Positions 7,301 through 16,472 of a stretch of DNA of 61,656 bases are shown piece by piece. Origin of the DNA: Hydrogenophilaceae bacterium (GTDB lineage: Bacteria; Pseudomonadota; Alphaproteobacteria; Caulobacterales; Aquidulcibacteraceae). The stretch's first letter is position 1, and the number at the start of each line of letters is the position of its first letter. The DNA lies in the NCBI GenBank assembly GCA_013389015.1, contig JACAEE010000124.1, positions 1 to 61,656 on the forward strand, read 5' to 3'. The notes beneath the pieces are model-generated. The model did not search any database. It was not told the origin of the DNA and was given only the letters and a program-made list of their open reading frames with translations. Position numbers and translations under genes: made by a program.

Positions 7301-7861
7301 GTGAAGGAGAAGCCGGTGCAGCCTGCCCCCGCGGAGCGCGACGCAACGGAAACCTGGTGGGTGCAGGCCAAGGGCGCCGCCTACGGCCCCTACACGCGCG
7401 CCCAGCTGGAGCGGTTCGTCGGCGAAGGCCGCGTCCGCGCCGCGACGCTCATCTCCACGCGCCGCGACGGCGGCTGGCGCGAAGCGCGGGGGGCTCCCGA
7501 ACTCGCCGGCCTGTTCGCCGCGCCTGCGCCGGCGCCCGCAGCGGGCTTTGCGCCGGGGAAGGTCGGCGAGCCCGCCAATCTTTTCGTCTTCACCGAAATC
7601 CATTACGGCGCCTGGATGCAATTCATGGCAGCGCTCGAAGCCATGGGCCGCATCGCGGAACTCGCGCCAGGCTTCTGGATCCTGCGCACGAGGCTGAGCT
7701 CGGGCGCCGTGCGCAATGCGCTCTCCCAGACGCTCGCCTCGGGCGACCGCTTCGTCGTCGTCGACGCGACCCGCGACCGTCTCGCCTGGTTCAACATGGG
7801 CCCCGGCCCCGAAGTCGCCATCCGCGAAGTCTGGAACGGCGACCTCGACCAGCGCGGCTGA
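7301..7861 (+). CDS. GYF_2-like (DUF4339) domain protein
   Basis: Residues near the N-terminus contain WWVQAKGAAYGPYTRAQLERFV, the pattern of the GYF_2/DUF4339 fold in which a YGP motif and aromatic residues form a Pro-peptide-binding surface. After a Pro/Ala linker comes a domain of about 110 residues that I cannot place. I chose the GTG at 7301, preceded by GAAGG at good spacing; an ATG at 7223 in the same frame is an alternative. The product is probably cytosolic, since no membrane segment or signal is seen. Divergent from the crotonase gene. Confidence 0.7.
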   Translation: MKEKPVQPAPAERDATETWWVQAKGAAYGPYTRAQLERFVGEGRVRAATLISTRRDGGWREARGAPELAGLFAAPAPAPAAGFAPGKVGEPANLFVFTEIHYGAWMQFMAALEAMGRIAELAPGFWILRTRLSSGAVRNALSQTLASGDRFVVVDATRDRLAWFNMGPGPEVAIREVWNGDLDQRG

Positions 7862-7863
7862 GA

Positions 7864-8619
7864 TCAGCCTTCCGCCGGTTCGCCCTGCAGCCGGCTCAAG
7901 AGATCGATCGGAATCGGGAACACGATCGTGTTGGTGCCGTCGCTCGCCACATCGTGCAGGGCCGCGAAATACCGGAGCTGCATGGCGTTCGGCGACGAGG
8001 CGAGGATCTCGCCGGCTTCCACCAGCTTGCGCGCCGCCTGCTCTTCGCCCTCGGCGTTGATGATCTTCGCGCGCCGGTAGCGTTCAGCCTCCGCCTGCTG
8101 CGCGATCGCGCGCACCATGCTCTCGTCGATGTCGACATGCTTGATCTCGACATTGGAGACCTTGATTCCCCAGACGTCCGTCTGCCGGTCGATGATTTCC
8201 TGGATGTCGGCGTTGAGCTTGTCGCGCTCGGCCAGCATCTCGTCGAGTTCGTGCTTGCCCAGAACCGAGCGCAGCGTCGTCTGCGCCAATTGGCTGGTGG
8301 CGATCGAATAGTTCTCGACATTGAGGATCGCCTTGTCGGCGTCGACGATGCGGTAATAGAGCACGGCGTTCACTTTCACCGAGACATTGTCGCGGCTGAT
8401 CACGTCCTGGCTCGGCACGTCGACGACCATCGTGCGCAGCTGCACCGTCACGGTCTGCTGCACGATCGGAATCACGATGACGAGCCCCGGCCCCACCACC
8501 TTGGTGTAGCGCCCCAGCGTGAACAGCACGCCGCGCTCGTACTCGCGGAAGATGCGCACCGCGCTCGCCAGCAGCGCCGCCGCCAGCACGACGATGGCGA
8601 GGGTGACGATGAGGTTCAT
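7864..8619 (-). CDS. Slipin-type SPFH/Band 7 protein
   Basis: The 251-residue protein has an N-terminal membrane helix (residues about 3-22), then the stomatin/prohibitin domain with [15 protein letters not shown], the [16 protein letters not shown] segment and [18 protein letters not shown]. The C-terminus is helical with the [16 protein letters not shown] coiled coil. Its ATG overlaps the nfeD stop by 4 bp (ATGA). Slipins with an NfeD partner are membrane scaffolds, and the partner protease can cleave the slipin C-terminus in archaeal homologues. Confidence 0.92.
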   Translation of the reverse strand: MNLIVTLAIVVLAAALLASAVRIFREYERGVLFTLGRYTKVVGPGLVIVIPIVQQTVTVQLRTMVVDVPSQDVISRDNVSVKVNAVLYYRIVDADKAILNVENYSIATSQLAQTTLRSVLGKHELDEMLAERDKLNADIQEIIDRQTDVWGIKVSNVEIKHVDIDESMVRAIAQQAEAERYRRAKIINAEGEEQAARKLVEAGEILASSPNAMQLRYFAALHDVASDGTNTIVFPIPIDLLSRLQGEPAEG

Positions 8620-9992
8620 GACTTCATTCCTTCCTTTGGCGCGGCCGCGATGCGCAGCCTGAGCGAATCCACGCCCACGATCCGCACCTTTGCGCCGCGA
8701 GCGAGATCCTCGGGCCCCTCCGCCCGCCAGCGCTCCCCCTGCGTCCAGACATGCCCGGCGCCGTTCTCCCAATCGAGCACCTCGGCCGTCTCGCCGATGA
8801 GCCCTTCGCGCCCGGTGACGATGCGCCGGCGCAACGAACGGAACGAAACGCCGAGCGCCAGCACGACGAACCCCCCGGTGATCGCGGCCGCGCCCAAGAT
8901 CACGCCCCACGACAAGCGGAAGGCCGGAACATCGGTGTTGATCAGCATTGACGCGCCGACGATGAACGCGATCGCGCCGCCGAGGCCCAAGACGCCGAAT
9001 GTCGGCGTAAGCGCCTCCGCGACCATGAACGCGATCCCGAGAACAATGAGCGCCAGTCCGGCGTAATTGAGCGGCAATTGGTTGAGCGCGTAGAGCCCGA
9101 GCACCAGGCACACCGCGCCGACGACGCCCGGCCCGATCGCGCCGGGATTGGCGAACTCGAAGATGAGCCCATAGACGCCGATCAGCATCAGCAGGAACGC
9201 GACGTTTGGATTGGCGAGCACGCCCAGCGCCTGCACGATGAACCCCGGCTCGACGCGCTCCACGCTGCGCCCGCGCGTCGCAAGCCTCCGCTCGCCCGCT
9301 TGCGTCGTCACGCTGCGCCCATCGCTTTGAACGAGCAGATCATCGACGTCGCCCGCCACGATCTCGATGATGTCGAGTTCAAACGCTTCACGGGCGGAAA
9401 CCGCAGCGCCTAAACGCACCGCTTGCTCGCCCCATTCGCTGTTGCGCCCGCGCATCTGCGCCAGGCTGCGCAGGAAGGCCGCCGCATCGTTGATCGCCTT
9501 GCGCTCCGACGGCGTGCGCGGCTGGACCTTTTCTGCGTCCTTCCCGCCCTCTTCCTCGCCGTTCTCCGGCGCGGGCGAACCAAGCTGCACCGGTGTCGCT
9601 GCGCCTACATTGGTGCCCGGCGCCATCGCGGCGAGGTGCGTCGCATAGAGAATGTAGGTTCCCGCGCTCGCCGCGCGGCCCCCGGGCGGCGCCACGTAGC
9701 CGATCACCGGCGTGCGCGATTCCAGAATCGCCTCGATGATCTCGCGCATGCTCGTTTCGAGCCCGCCCGGCGTGTTGATCCGCAGCACCACGGCTTCGGC
9801 GGCGCGGGCTTCAGCCGTGCGCAGCGCCGCCTCGACATGGTGGGCGGCCGGCGGCCCGATGACGCCTGTAAGCTCCACCAGCAGGACGGGCCCGCGCGCA
9901 GGCGCGCGTTGCGCAAATGCTGGATGAGCGAGCGCAAGAGCCGCCATGAAGGCGAACAGCCAGAGCCGGGCTTGAGCGACGCGCCGGGCCAT
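8616..9992 (-). CDS. NfeD-type membrane-bound ClpP-class serine protease
   Basis: The 458-residue protein has a signal peptide (residues 1-28), a ClpP-like domain with the nucleophile in RAASAGTY (Ser109) and the general-base Lys in SERKAIND (Lys165), then about five membrane helices, and a C-terminal OB-fold domain. This is the long NfeD1b architecture. An inserted acidic loop (residues about 140-157) is Glu/Gly-rich. I chose the ATG at 9992, which starts at the signal peptide; the open frame begins at 10049. It is coupled to the downstream slipin. Confidence 0.92.
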   Translation of the reverse strand: MARRVAQARLWLFAFMAALALAHPAFAQRAPARGPVLLVELTGVIGPPAAHHVEAALRTAEARAAEAVVLRINTPGGLETSMREIIEAILESRTPVIGYVAPPGGRAASAGTYILYATHLAAMAPGTNVGAATPVQLGSPAPENGEEEGGKDAEKVQPRTPSERKAINDAAAFLRSLAQMRGRNSEWGEQAVRLGAAVSAREAFELDIIEIVAGDVDDLLVQSDGRSVTTQAGERRLATRGRSVERVEPGFIVQALGVLANPNVAFLLMLIGVYGLIFEFANPGAIGPGVVGAVCLVLGLYALNQLPLNYAGLALIVLGIAFMVAEALTPTFGVLGLGGAIAFIVGASMLINTDVPAFRLSWGVILGAAAITGGFVVLALGVSFRSLRRRIVTGREGLIGETAEVLDWENGAGHVWTQGERWRAEGPEDLARGAKVRIVGVDSLRLRIAAAPKEGMKS

Positions 9993-10062
9993 GCCGTCAC
10001 TGTAGGAGGTTTTTGCGCGGTGTCGCCCCTTTTCCCGCCATGCGCGCACCGCGCAGGCGCGC

Positions 10063-10599
10063 TCAGCGTTCGAACCGACTACGCCTCAAATCGCGCGCAT
10101 AGCGCTTCCAGTTCTCGACATAGTGCTGCGCGCTCATCTCGAAGATCGCGCGCTGCTGATCGCTGAGCGGCCGCGAAACTCGCGCTGGCGCCCCCGTGAT
10201 CAGCTGGCCTTCCTCGAATGTCTTGTTTTCGGTGACGAGCGCATGCGCGCCGATCAGCGAATAGGATGGGATCTTCGCGTGATTGAGCACCGTCGCCTTG
10301 ATCCCGACGAGCGCTGAATCGCCGATCGTGCAGCCGTGCAGCATGGCGTGGTGGCCGACCGTGACGTTCCGCCCGATCGTCAGCGGCGCGCCGTGATCGG
10401 TGTGCAAGACCGAGCAATCCTGAACATTGGAGTTCTCCCCGATCGTGATCGGATCGTTATCGCCGCGCACGACCGCGCCCCACCAGACCGAGGCGTTCTT
10501 CTTCAGGATGACGCGCCCGATCACCACCGCAGTCGGGGCCACCCAGAACGCGTTTTCGTCCTCCACTTCGAGGTCGGCGTCGGCCAGGGCGTAGATCAT
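10063..10599 (-). CDS. Gamma-carbonic anhydrase family protein
   Basis: A left-handed beta-helix protein of 178 residues with hexapeptide-repeat periodicity (VVIGRVILKKNASVWWGAVV and following). The metal-binding His set typical of gamma-carbonic anhydrases is visible in HTDHGAPLTIG and VGHHAMLHGC. The family includes YrdA/PaaY-like enzymes with carbonic anhydrase or thioesterase activity, so the catalytic role is not settled by sequence. I chose the ATG at 10599, which has GAAGGA upstream. It is divergent from phoH. Confidence 0.88.
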   Translation of the reverse strand: MIYALADADLEVEDENAFWVAPTAVVIGRVILKKNASVWWGAVVRGDNDPITIGENSNVQDCSVLHTDHGAPLTIGRNVTVGHHAMLHGCTIGDSALVGIKATVLNHAKIPSYSLIGAHALVTENKTFEEGQLITGAPARVSRPLSDQQRAIFEMSAQHYVENWKRYARDLRRSRFER

Positions 10600-10653
10600 T
10601 TCACCAATCCTTCGCGGTTGCGAAATCACTCATTAACTCGAACGGCCGCATAA

Positions 10654-10861
10654 CATGAACCAGCGATCTAGGTCGCTGAGTTTCGTCCGGTCCTGAAGGA
10701 CCGCAGCGCGGGGGGCGGGGTGACCGCACGACGCAGAAAGAGCGCAAGCCGCGCTCCAAGGCCAGAGCAAGCCGCGTCCGTCGAATCGTCCCTTCCGACC
10801 GCTTTCGCCCCCTCCGATTTCTTCGATCCGCCAGCCGCCGGCCGCACGCCGGCGGCTTTTT
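10654..10861 (+). ncRNA. Candidate structured leader or small RNA upstream of phoH
   Basis: The spacer can form at least two helices before a terminator: CGGTCC-TGAA-GGACCG at about 10690-10705, and AGCGCGG (from about 10707) pairing with CCGCGCT near 10750. The 3' end is the terminator at 10834-10861. This is the layout of a small RNA or an attenuating leader. No known RNA family is recognised. A short frame from 10654 would encode 13 residues and could be a leader peptide. Only folding by eye supports this. Confidence 0.35.
10834..10861 (+). terminator. Intrinsic terminator ahead of phoH
   Basis: A perfect 9-bp stem GCCGCCGGC / GCCGGCGGC with a 5-base loop is followed by five T residues on the plus strand. 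It ends 29 bp before the phoH ATG, so it terminates or attenuates transcription that enters from the spacer, not from a visible gene. Confidence 0.8.
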
Positions 10862-10890
10862 CGTCCTGCCGATCCAAAAAGGAGTCGACC

Positions 10891-11658
10891 ATGGCAAAAC
10901 GCTCCACCCGCCGCGCCCGCGCAGAAAGTCGCGAAGGCGTGCTCAACGTGCAGGACTTCCAGCGCGAAGAACAGCGCGCCCGCAATCTCCATGTCGTCGA
11001 GGGCGGCTGGTCTCCGGCCAACGATCGCGACCAGCGCTTTGTGAAGAGCGTGCGCCCCAAGAGCAGAGGCCAGGAAGCGCTGATGAGCGCGATCGACGAT
11101 CACGCTCTGGTGCTCGCGCTCGGCCCTGCCGGCACCGGCAAGACCTATCTCGCCATCGCCAAGGCGGTCGAGGCCCTCGAGGCCGGCAAGGTCGGTCGCA
11201 TCGTCCTCTCTCGTCCGGCGGTCGAGGCTGGCGAAAGTCTGGGCTTCCTCCCCGGCGCCATGGAGGACAAGCTCGCGCCTTATCTGCGCCCGCTCTACGA
11301 CGCGCTCACCGATCGCCTTTCCGCCAAGCGCCTGAAAGCGCTGATGGCGGAGGGCCTGATCGAGATTGCGCCGGTGGGCTTCATGCGCGGGCGCACTCTG
11401 AACAACGCCTTCGTCGTCATCGACGAGGCGCAGAACTGCACCTACGGCCAGATCAAGATGCTGCTCACGCGCCTGGGCTGGCATTCCACGATGGTGGTGA
11501 CGGGCGATCCTGCGCAGACGGACTTGCTGCCGGAACTTTCGGGGCTGTCCGCCGTCGCCGACCGGCTGGACGAGCTGCGCAATGTCGCGGTCGTGCGCCT
11601 GGGCGACGCCGACATCGTCCGCCATCCGCTGGTGGCGAGCATGCTGACGGTGCTTTAG
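10891..11658 (+). CDS. PhoH-family ATPase
   Basis: The 255-residue protein has the PhoH P-loop core: GPAGTGKTYLAIAKAVEAL as Walker A, LSRPAVEAGESLGFLPG, a VVIDEAQNCTYGQIKMLLTR Walker B, and the VVTGDPAQTDL sensor. The family belongs to the SF1-like helicase ATPases and is linked to RNA metabolism. AAAAAGGAG precedes the ATG at 10891, which fixes this start over an upstream in-frame start at 10720. It has a basic N-terminus and no PIN domain. Its stop overlaps that of the convergent LysE gene. Confidence 0.9.
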   Translation: MAKRSTRRARAESREGVLNVQDFQREEQRARNLHVVEGGWSPANDRDQRFVKSVRPKSRGQEALMSAIDDHALVLALGPAGTGKTYLAIAKAVEALEAGKVGRIVLSRPAVEAGESLGFLPGAMEDKLAPYLRPLYDALTDRLSAKRLKALMAEGLIEIAPVGFMRGRTLNNAFVVIDEAQNCTYGQIKMLLTRLGWHSTMVVTGDPAQTDLLPELSGLSAVADRLDELRNVAVVRLGDADIVRHPLVASMLTVL

Positions 11659-12248
11659 CGCACGATCAGGATCGCGGTCAGCGCGGTGAGGATCGCCATC
11701 ACGCGGTTGAACCACGTGAGCGCATTCTGATTGCGCAGCACCGTGCGCATGCCCGCGCCGAAGAGCGCCCAGATCGCAATGCAAGGCAGGTTCACCGCCG
11801 CGAAGACGATTCCGACGATGGCGAGATTGCGCGCGTAGTCCTCGCCCTGCGGCGCGAACGCCGACACTGCGGTGATCGCCATGACGAGCGCCTTCGGATT
11901 CACATACTGGAACGCCGCCGCGCCCCAAAAGCCGACGGGATCGGCGCCTTCGATCTCCTTCATCTCCCCCGCCCGCCAAAGCTTCCAGGCGAGAAAGAGC
12001 AGATAACCGGCGCCCGCGATTCTAAGGCCCGCCTGCAGCCAAGGGAGCGCTTCGAACAGCGCTCCAAGCCCCAGCCCGCACGCCGCAATCAGCGTGACGC
12101 ACCCGAACGCAATCCCCAGCATATGCGGGACGGTCCGCTGAAAGCCGAACGTCAGCCCGGAAGACGCGAGCATAAGGTTGTTCGGCCCCGGCGTGATCGA
12201 GGTGATGAAGGCGTAGAGCGCCAGAGACGATACGAGCGAAGCCGTCAC
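11655..12248 (-). CDS. LysE/RhtB-family amino acid exporter
   Basis: The 197-residue protein has about six hydrophobic helices and the family signature ITPGPNNLMLASSGLTFGF near its N-terminus. Such proteins export amino acids or their derivatives. I chose the GTG at 12248, which has GGAG at good spacing; longer in-frame starts at 12284 and 12323 would cover the intergenic operator. It is divergent from a MocR-type regulator, the usual partner for exporters of this kind. Its stop overlaps the phoH stop, so the two genes converge directly. Confidence 0.9.
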   Translation of the reverse strand: MTASLVSSLALYAFITSITPGPNNLMLASSGLTFGFQRTVPHMLGIAFGCVTLIAACGLGLGALFEALPWLQAGLRIAGAGYLLFLAWKLWRAGEMKEIEGADPVGFWGAAAFQYVNPKALVMAITAVSAFAPQGEDYARNLAIVGIVFAAVNLPCIAIWALFGAGMRTVLRNQNALTWFNRVMAILTALTAILIVR

Positions 12249-12282
12249 GCTTGTTCTCCGCGAAGCGGGCGGACAATCCGGC

Positions 12283-12316
12283 ATATTGCACCCTGGATCA
12301 ATTGATATATTGTACC
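12283..12316. promoter_or_regulatory. Direct repeats, probable MocR operator
   Basis: ATATTGCACC (12283-12292) and ATATTGTACC (12307-12316) differ at one base and start 24 bp apart, in an AT-rich patch between the LysE exporter and the MocR gene. MocR-type regulators usually bind tandem direct repeats, so this is a strong candidate for the shared divergent operator. Confidence 0.65.
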
Positions 12317-12322
12317 GATGCA

Positions 12323-13726
12323 ATGAGCGCCCCGCGCCTCACATGGAAGCCTGATCTGCCCCCGGGGGAGACGCCGCTCTACGAGCGGCTCGTCTCTGCG
12401 CTGGAGCAGGACATCGCCGCCGGCGTGCTCGCCGAAGGCGTGCGCCTGCCGCCGCACCGGGATCTCGCCTATGCGCTGGGCCTGGGCGTCGGCACGGTGA
12501 CAAAAGCCTATGCCGAGGCCGAACGTCGCGGGCTCATAACCGCCCATGTCGGTCGCGGCTCATTCGTGGCCGGCGCCGAGACCCGCGGCGCTTTTGCGCT
12601 GAGCACCGCCCCCGAGCACGGCGCGCTCGATCTGGCGCGCAACATTCCCCCCGTCGGCCCCGCGCGGCGGCGTTTCGCCGACGCCGTGGCGCGCCTGCGC
12701 CGCCAGCCTGAACTCGTCGATGTGTTGACCTACGCCTTGCCCGATGGTCTCGAGCGCTGCCGCCGCGCCGCCGCCCTCTGGCTGCGCGAGCGCCATGGGG
12801 TTGAGAGCGTCGCCGCCGAAGATCTGGTGATCACGCTCGGCGCCCAGCAGGCGATCGCGCTCGCGCTCGGGACCACCTGCCGGCCGGGGGACGTCATTCT
12901 GTGCGAGGCGGCGACTTTCCATGGCATGAAGGCGCAGGCGAAGCATTCCGGCTTCAATCTGCGCGGCGTGGCGATGGACGCCGACGGCCTCTTGCCCGAC
13001 GCGCTCGATCGCGCCGCGGCGGCGACCGGCGCACGTGTGCTCTACACCATCCCGACGCTGCAGAATCCCACGACGCGCACAATGAGCGCGGCCCGTCGGC
13101 GCGATATCGTAGAGGTGGCGCGCAAGCGCCGTCTCGTGATCGTCGAGGACGACGTCTACGCCGCGTACGGACGCAGCGACGACCTCGTCGCGCTGCGCGA
13201 TCTCGCGCCCGACATCACCTTTCATATCTCCAGCGTCTCCAAGACGCTGACGCCCGGGCTTCGCGTGGGCTTCCTTGCGCCGCCGGACGCTGCGCGCCGC
13301 AACGCCGTGCTGCGCGCGGTGCGCGCCCATTGCTACGCCGCGCCCTCCCTGCCTGCGCTGCTTGTCGCCCAATGGATCGAGGACGGCGCAGCGCATGAGA
13401 TCGCCGACGAAGTCCTTGACGAGGTCCGGGCGCGCACAGCCCTGGCGCGCGCGATCCTGGCGCCGGACGCGCCGCCCTCGCCGGCGTGCGTGCACATGTG
13501 GCTGCCGATGCCGGAATTGGAGGCCGAGCGCGTCGCCGGCCGCGCGTTGCGCGCCGGGGTGGAGGTGACGCCGCCGTCCGCCGCCATCGTCGACGCCAAT
13601 CTGGAATCCGGCTTGCGTCTGTGCATCGGCGCCCCGCCCGATCTCGAAACCCTCGAGCGCGCGCTGCGCATCGTCGCCGCCGCGCTCAGCTCCGAAGACG
13701 AGGCCCCCGCGCGCGCGGTGGTCTGA
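12323..13726 (+). CDS. MocR-type GntR/aminotransferase transcriptional regulator
   Basis: The 467-residue protein joins an N-terminal GntR winged helix (residues about 18-85, with LPPHRDLAYALGLGVGTVTKAYAEAERRG) to a class I/II aminotransferase domain. The latter shows IVEDDVYAAYGRSD and the PLP Lys region SSVSKTLTPGLRVGF. MocR proteins bind pyridoxal phosphate or an amino-substrate adduct and control nearby genes. The neighbouring LysE exporter is the likely target. The ATG at 12323 lies immediately after the operator repeats; an upstream frame is possible but would cover them. Confidence 0.92.
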   Translation: MSAPRLTWKPDLPPGETPLYERLVSALEQDIAAGVLAEGVRLPPHRDLAYALGLGVGTVTKAYAEAERRGLITAHVGRGSFVAGAETRGAFALSTAPEHGALDLARNIPPVGPARRRFADAVARLRRQPELVDVLTYALPDGLERCRRAAALWLRERHGVESVAAEDLVITLGAQQAIALALGTTCRPGDVILCEAATFHGMKAQAKHSGFNLRGVAMDADGLLPDALDRAAAATGARVLYTIPTLQNPTTRTMSAARRRDIVEVARKRRLVIVEDDVYAAYGRSDDLVALRDLAPDITFHISSVSKTLTPGLRVGFLAPPDAARRNAVLRAVRAHCYAAPSLPALLVAQWIEDGAAHEIADEVLDEVRARTALARAILAPDAPPSPACVHMWLPMPELEAERVAGRALRAGVEVTPPSAAIVDANLESGLRLCIGAPPDLETLERALRIVAAALSSEDEAPARAVV

Positions 13727-13729
13727 CCG

Positions 13730-13951
13730 TCAGTCTTCAGCCTCGTCGAGGTCCATTTCCAGGATCGACATGGTGAAATGCCAGGAGAGCTCGCCCTCCT
13801 CGTCGTCGCGGGAAAGCACGCCGACGAATTCCTCGCCGATATAGACCTCGGCGCTATCAGTCTTGCGCGGGCGCGCGCGGATCGAGAGGCTCGCCGCGCC
13901 CAGCCGCTTCCTCAGATAGGCTTCGACACGGCCGCGTTCTTCAGGGCTCAC
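13730..13951 (-). CDS. DUF3126 family protein
   Basis: This 73-residue protein has the layout I associate with the alphaproteobacterial DUF3126 family: a short helix (RVEAYLRKRLG), basic strand regions, EVYIGEEFVGVLSRDDEEGE in the middle and LSWHFTMSILEMDL at the end. The start is a GTG at 13951. There is no signal or membrane segment, so it is cytosolic. Function unknown. It lies convergent to the MocR gene and heads the minus-strand side of this stretch. Confidence 0.8.
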   Translation of the reverse strand: MSPEERGRVEAYLRKRLGAASLSIRARPRKTDSAEVYIGEEFVGVLSRDDEEGELSWHFTMSILEMDLDEAED

Positions 13952-14077
13952 GGGGATGGCTCCATTCTGGGCGGAACTCTGGGCGGACGGGGAGGGCCGC
14001 GCCCGTTTCGGCTCGCGCGGGCTTGGCCCGCCGGGACCCGTCCCGTCAACCGGTAAAGGCCGGATGCGCGCGCGAAA

Positions 14078-14347
14078 TCAGTCGTCCTTGTCCCAATGCG
14101 TGGCGCTGCGGCGCAGATGCCGGCCATAGAGCAGGACGACGATTCCGAAGAGCCCGAACCCGGCCATCACGGCGATGTAGCCGACCATCCCCTCCGCCAC
14201 CGCATCGCTCAAAGAGAAGGGCGTGGCCGCCGCAATCAGCGCCACGGCGACCAGGGCGGCCGCGCCGGCGCGGATGAAGATGTCGCCGAAGAAATAATTG
14301 CGGTCGATCTCGGCGCGCGAGCGCCGCTCAATCTTGGAAGCAGCCAT
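14078..14347 (-). CDS. Small two-helix membrane protein of unknown function
   Basis: An 89-residue product with a basic, charged N-terminus and two hydrophobic segments (about residues 26-46 and 54-74), ending in a charged tail with DKDD. The start is the ATG at 14347 (an in-frame TTG at 14353 is also possible). The two-helix layout is typical of small inner-membrane proteins. I do not recognise a family. It follows the 14411-14794 gene on the same strand. Confidence 0.65.
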   Translation of the reverse strand: MAASKIERRSRAEIDRNYFFGDIFIRAGAAALVAVALIAAATPFSLSDAVAEGMVGYIAVMAGFGLFGIVVLLYGRHLRRSATHWDKDD

Positions 14348-14410
14348 GCGCAAGCTTAGGCCGAGTCGCCCCTGGCGCCGCCAGCCCCGACGTCCCTCAA
14401 GGCCGTCGCC

Positions 14411-14794
14411 TCAGGCCACCTTGGGGAAATCCGGATGTTTGTCGAGGCTGTAGGAGATCGCGGCCGCGCGCGCCTCCTCTTTGACCTCCGGGCTGCAATT
14501 GGAGCGCGCGAAGGCCTGGATGAGCTGCAGCGCCTTGGGCTGGTTGCGGCCCCAGCCGGTCTGCGTGTCATAGAGGCTTGCGAAGCCTGTCCACGGCATC
14601 ATCGACTGCCCCAGCTCCTTGCCCTCAAAGAGCTTTTCGAACCGAGGCTGGAAAAAGCCGAGGCGCGCGCCGATCGTGCCGGTGTCGGCTGTGTCGAGTT
14701 CGGTCAAGAAGTCGCGCCATTCCTGGTTCGCCTTGGCGAACATCTCCAGGAGCCGCGTATCGCCCCGCCCCAGCCGCTCAAGCAATGCGTGCAC
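14411..14794 (-). CDS. Small helical protein after gatA
   Basis: The 127-residue product is predicted mostly helical, with no signal or transmembrane segment. It has a Trp-containing N-terminal helix (FAKANQEWRDFLTELD) and a C-terminal segment with a Cys and KEEARAAAISYSLDKHP. The GTG start at 14794 lies 3 bp after the gatA stop, so it is co-translated with gatA. The family is not recognised; proximity to GatCA does not show a role in amidation. Confidence 0.65.
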   Translation of the reverse strand: MHALLERLGRGDTRLLEMFAKANQEWRDFLTELDTADTGTIGARLGFFQPRFEKLFEGKELGQSMMPWTGFASLYDTQTGWGRNQPKALQLIQAFARSNCSPEVKEEARAAAISYSLDKHPDFPKVA

Positions 14795-14797
14795 CGT

Positions 14798-16279
14798 TCA
14801 ACTCCACCATTTCGCGGGCTTCCCCCGGAAGCCGGCCGCTTTCTCCAGCGCGGAAGAAACAGCAAACACCGTCTCTTCGTCCAGCGCCTTTCCGATCACC
14901 TGCAGCCCCAAAGGCAGGCCTTGCTGATCGAGCGCCGCCGGCAGCGCCAGCGCCGGCAGGCCCGCCAGATTGGCCGTCACCGTGAAGATGTCATTGAGAT
15001 ACATCTCCACAGGGTCTCCGGATTTCTCCCCGAGCGCGAACGCCGCGGACGGCGTCGCCGGGGTGAGGATCGCGTCGACGTCGGCGAACGCGGCGCGGAA
15101 GTCCTCCGCGATCCGCGCCCGCACCTTTTGGGCGCGCAGATAATAGGCTTCCTGATAGCCTGCGCTCAATACGAAGGCGCCGATAAGGATGCGGCGTTGC
15201 ACCTCCGCCCCAAATCCGGCCGCGCGCGTCTTCTCATAGGCGTCGACGAGGCTTTGCCCCTCCACGCGCGCGCCGTAGCGCATGCCGTCATACCGCGCGA
15301 GATTGGAGGAGGCCTCCGCCGGCGCGACGATGTAGTAGCACGGCAGCGCGTATTTCGTGTGCTTGAGCGAGATCGGCTTGATCTTCGCGCCAGCCTCCTT
15401 CGCCCATTCGACGCCCTTGGCCCACAGCGCCTCGATCTCGGCGGGCATGCCGGGTATGCGGTATTCCTCCGGCACCCCGATCGTCAGCCCGCGGATCGAT
15501 CGCCCGCACGCCTTGGCGTAGTCCGGCTTCTTCTTCAGCGGCAGCGAGGTGGAATCCTTCGGATCGTGCGAGACCATGCTCTGCAGCAGGATCGCGGCGT
15601 CCTCCACCGTCTTGGCGATCGGGCCGGCCTGATCGAGCGACGAGGCAAACGCCACGATCCCCCAGCGCGAGCAGCGCCCATAGGTCGGCTTGATCCCCAC
15701 CGTGCCGGTGAACGCCGCCGGCTGCCGGATCGAGCCGCCGGTGTCGGTGGCGGTGGCGCCGAGGCAGAGATCGGCCGCCGTCGCCGCGGCGCTGCCGCCG
15801 GAGGAGCCCCCCGGCGTGAGCTTCGCATCCTCGTTGCCGCGCCGCCAGGGATTGACCACCGCGCCGAACCGGCTCGTCTCGTTGGAGGAGCCCATCGCGA
15901 ACTCGTCCATATTGAGCTTGCCGAGCATCACCGCGCCGTCGCGCCAGAGATTGGCGGTCACGGTGCTTTCGTAGGTGGGCGTGAATTCGCCCAGGATGTT
16001 CGAGCACGCCGTCGTGCGCACGCCTTCGGTGCAGAACAGATCCTTGATCCCGAGCGGGGCGCCGTCGAGCGGCTTCGCCTTGCCTTTGGCGCGGCGCTTG
16101 TCGCTCTCCTTCGCCATCGCCCGCGCCTTGTCGTGGGTGACCACGACGAAGGCGTTGAGATGCGGATTGGCTAGGTCGATCGCGTCGAGGAACGCGTCGG
16201 TGAGTTCAAGCGCCGTGAACTCCTTGCGCGCCATGCCCTCAAGCGCGTCCTTGAGCGTGAGTGAAGTGAGATCGGTCAT
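14798..16279 (-). CDS. gatA: Asp-tRNA(Asn)/Glu-tRNA(Gln) amidotransferase subunit GatA
   Basis: GatA is the amidase subunit that frees ammonia from Gln for transamidation of misacylated Glu-tRNA(Gln) or Asp-tRNA(Asn). The 493-residue protein has the amidase-signature core with the catalytic Lys in LGIKDLF, the glycine-serine motif [13 protein letters not shown] and the nucleophile-containing [15 protein letters not shown] chose the ATG at 16279, the normal GatA N-terminus. It lies downstream of gatC and the GNAT gene, separated from the latter by a palindromic repeat. Confidence 0.95.
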   Translation of the reverse strand: MTDLTSLTLKDALEGMARKEFTALELTDAFLDAIDLANPHLNAFVVVTHDKARAMAKESDKRRAKGKAKPLDGAPLGIKDLFCTEGVRTTACSNILGEFTPTYESTVTANLWRDGAVMLGKLNMDEFAMGSSNETSRFGAVVNPWRRGNEDAKLTPGGSSGGSAAATAADLCLGATATDTGGSIRQPAAFTGTVGIKPTYGRCSRWGIVAFASSLDQAGPIAKTVEDAAILLQSMVSHDPKDSTSLPLKKKPDYAKACGRSIRGLTIGVPEEYRIPGMPAEIEALWAKGVEWAKEAGAKIKPISLKHTKYALPCYYIVAPAEASSNLARYDGMRYGARVEGQSLVDAYEKTRAAGFGAEVQRRILIGAFVLSAGYQEAYYLRAQKVRARIAEDFRAAFADVDAILTPATPSAAFALGEKSGDPVEMYLNDIFTVTANLAGLPALALPAALDQQGLPLGLQVIGKALDEETVFAVSSALEKAAGFRGKPAKWWS

Positions 16280-16340
16280 GGCGAAACGCAAAACCAAACA
16301 TCGCCGCGATGCCGGGCGAAGCGAAGCGCCACGACCTCCT

Positions 16341-16440
16341 TCATTCCGGACGCGCGCAGCGCGATCCGGAACCCGGGAGAACGTAGGGCCCTTCGTCGAC
16401 CTCTGGGTTCCGAGTCTCCGCTTCGCTGCGCCCGGAATGA
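16341..16440. repeat. Palindromic dispersed repeat between GNAT and gatA
   Basis: The ends are perfect 9-bp inverted repeats, TCATTCCGG at 16341-16349 and CCGGAATGA at 16432-16440. Inside is a second inverted pair, GGAACCC near 16368-16374 and GGGTTCC at 16405-16411. This nested cruciform lies between two genes of one operon. It resembles the short intergenic palindromes common in alphaproteobacterial genomes. Confidence 0.8.
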
Positions 16441-16472
16441 GGGGGATGGAAGACGAAAGTTGAGAATGCCGC

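Noticed and set aside
10654-10695. 13-codon leader peptide frame
   Set aside because: No Shine-Dalgarno and no run of regulatory codons; kept only as a note in the RNA candidate.
14435-16174. 579-residue plus-strand frame opposite gatA
   Set aside because: It is a GC-rich shadow of gatA, rich in Arg and His, with no known domain.
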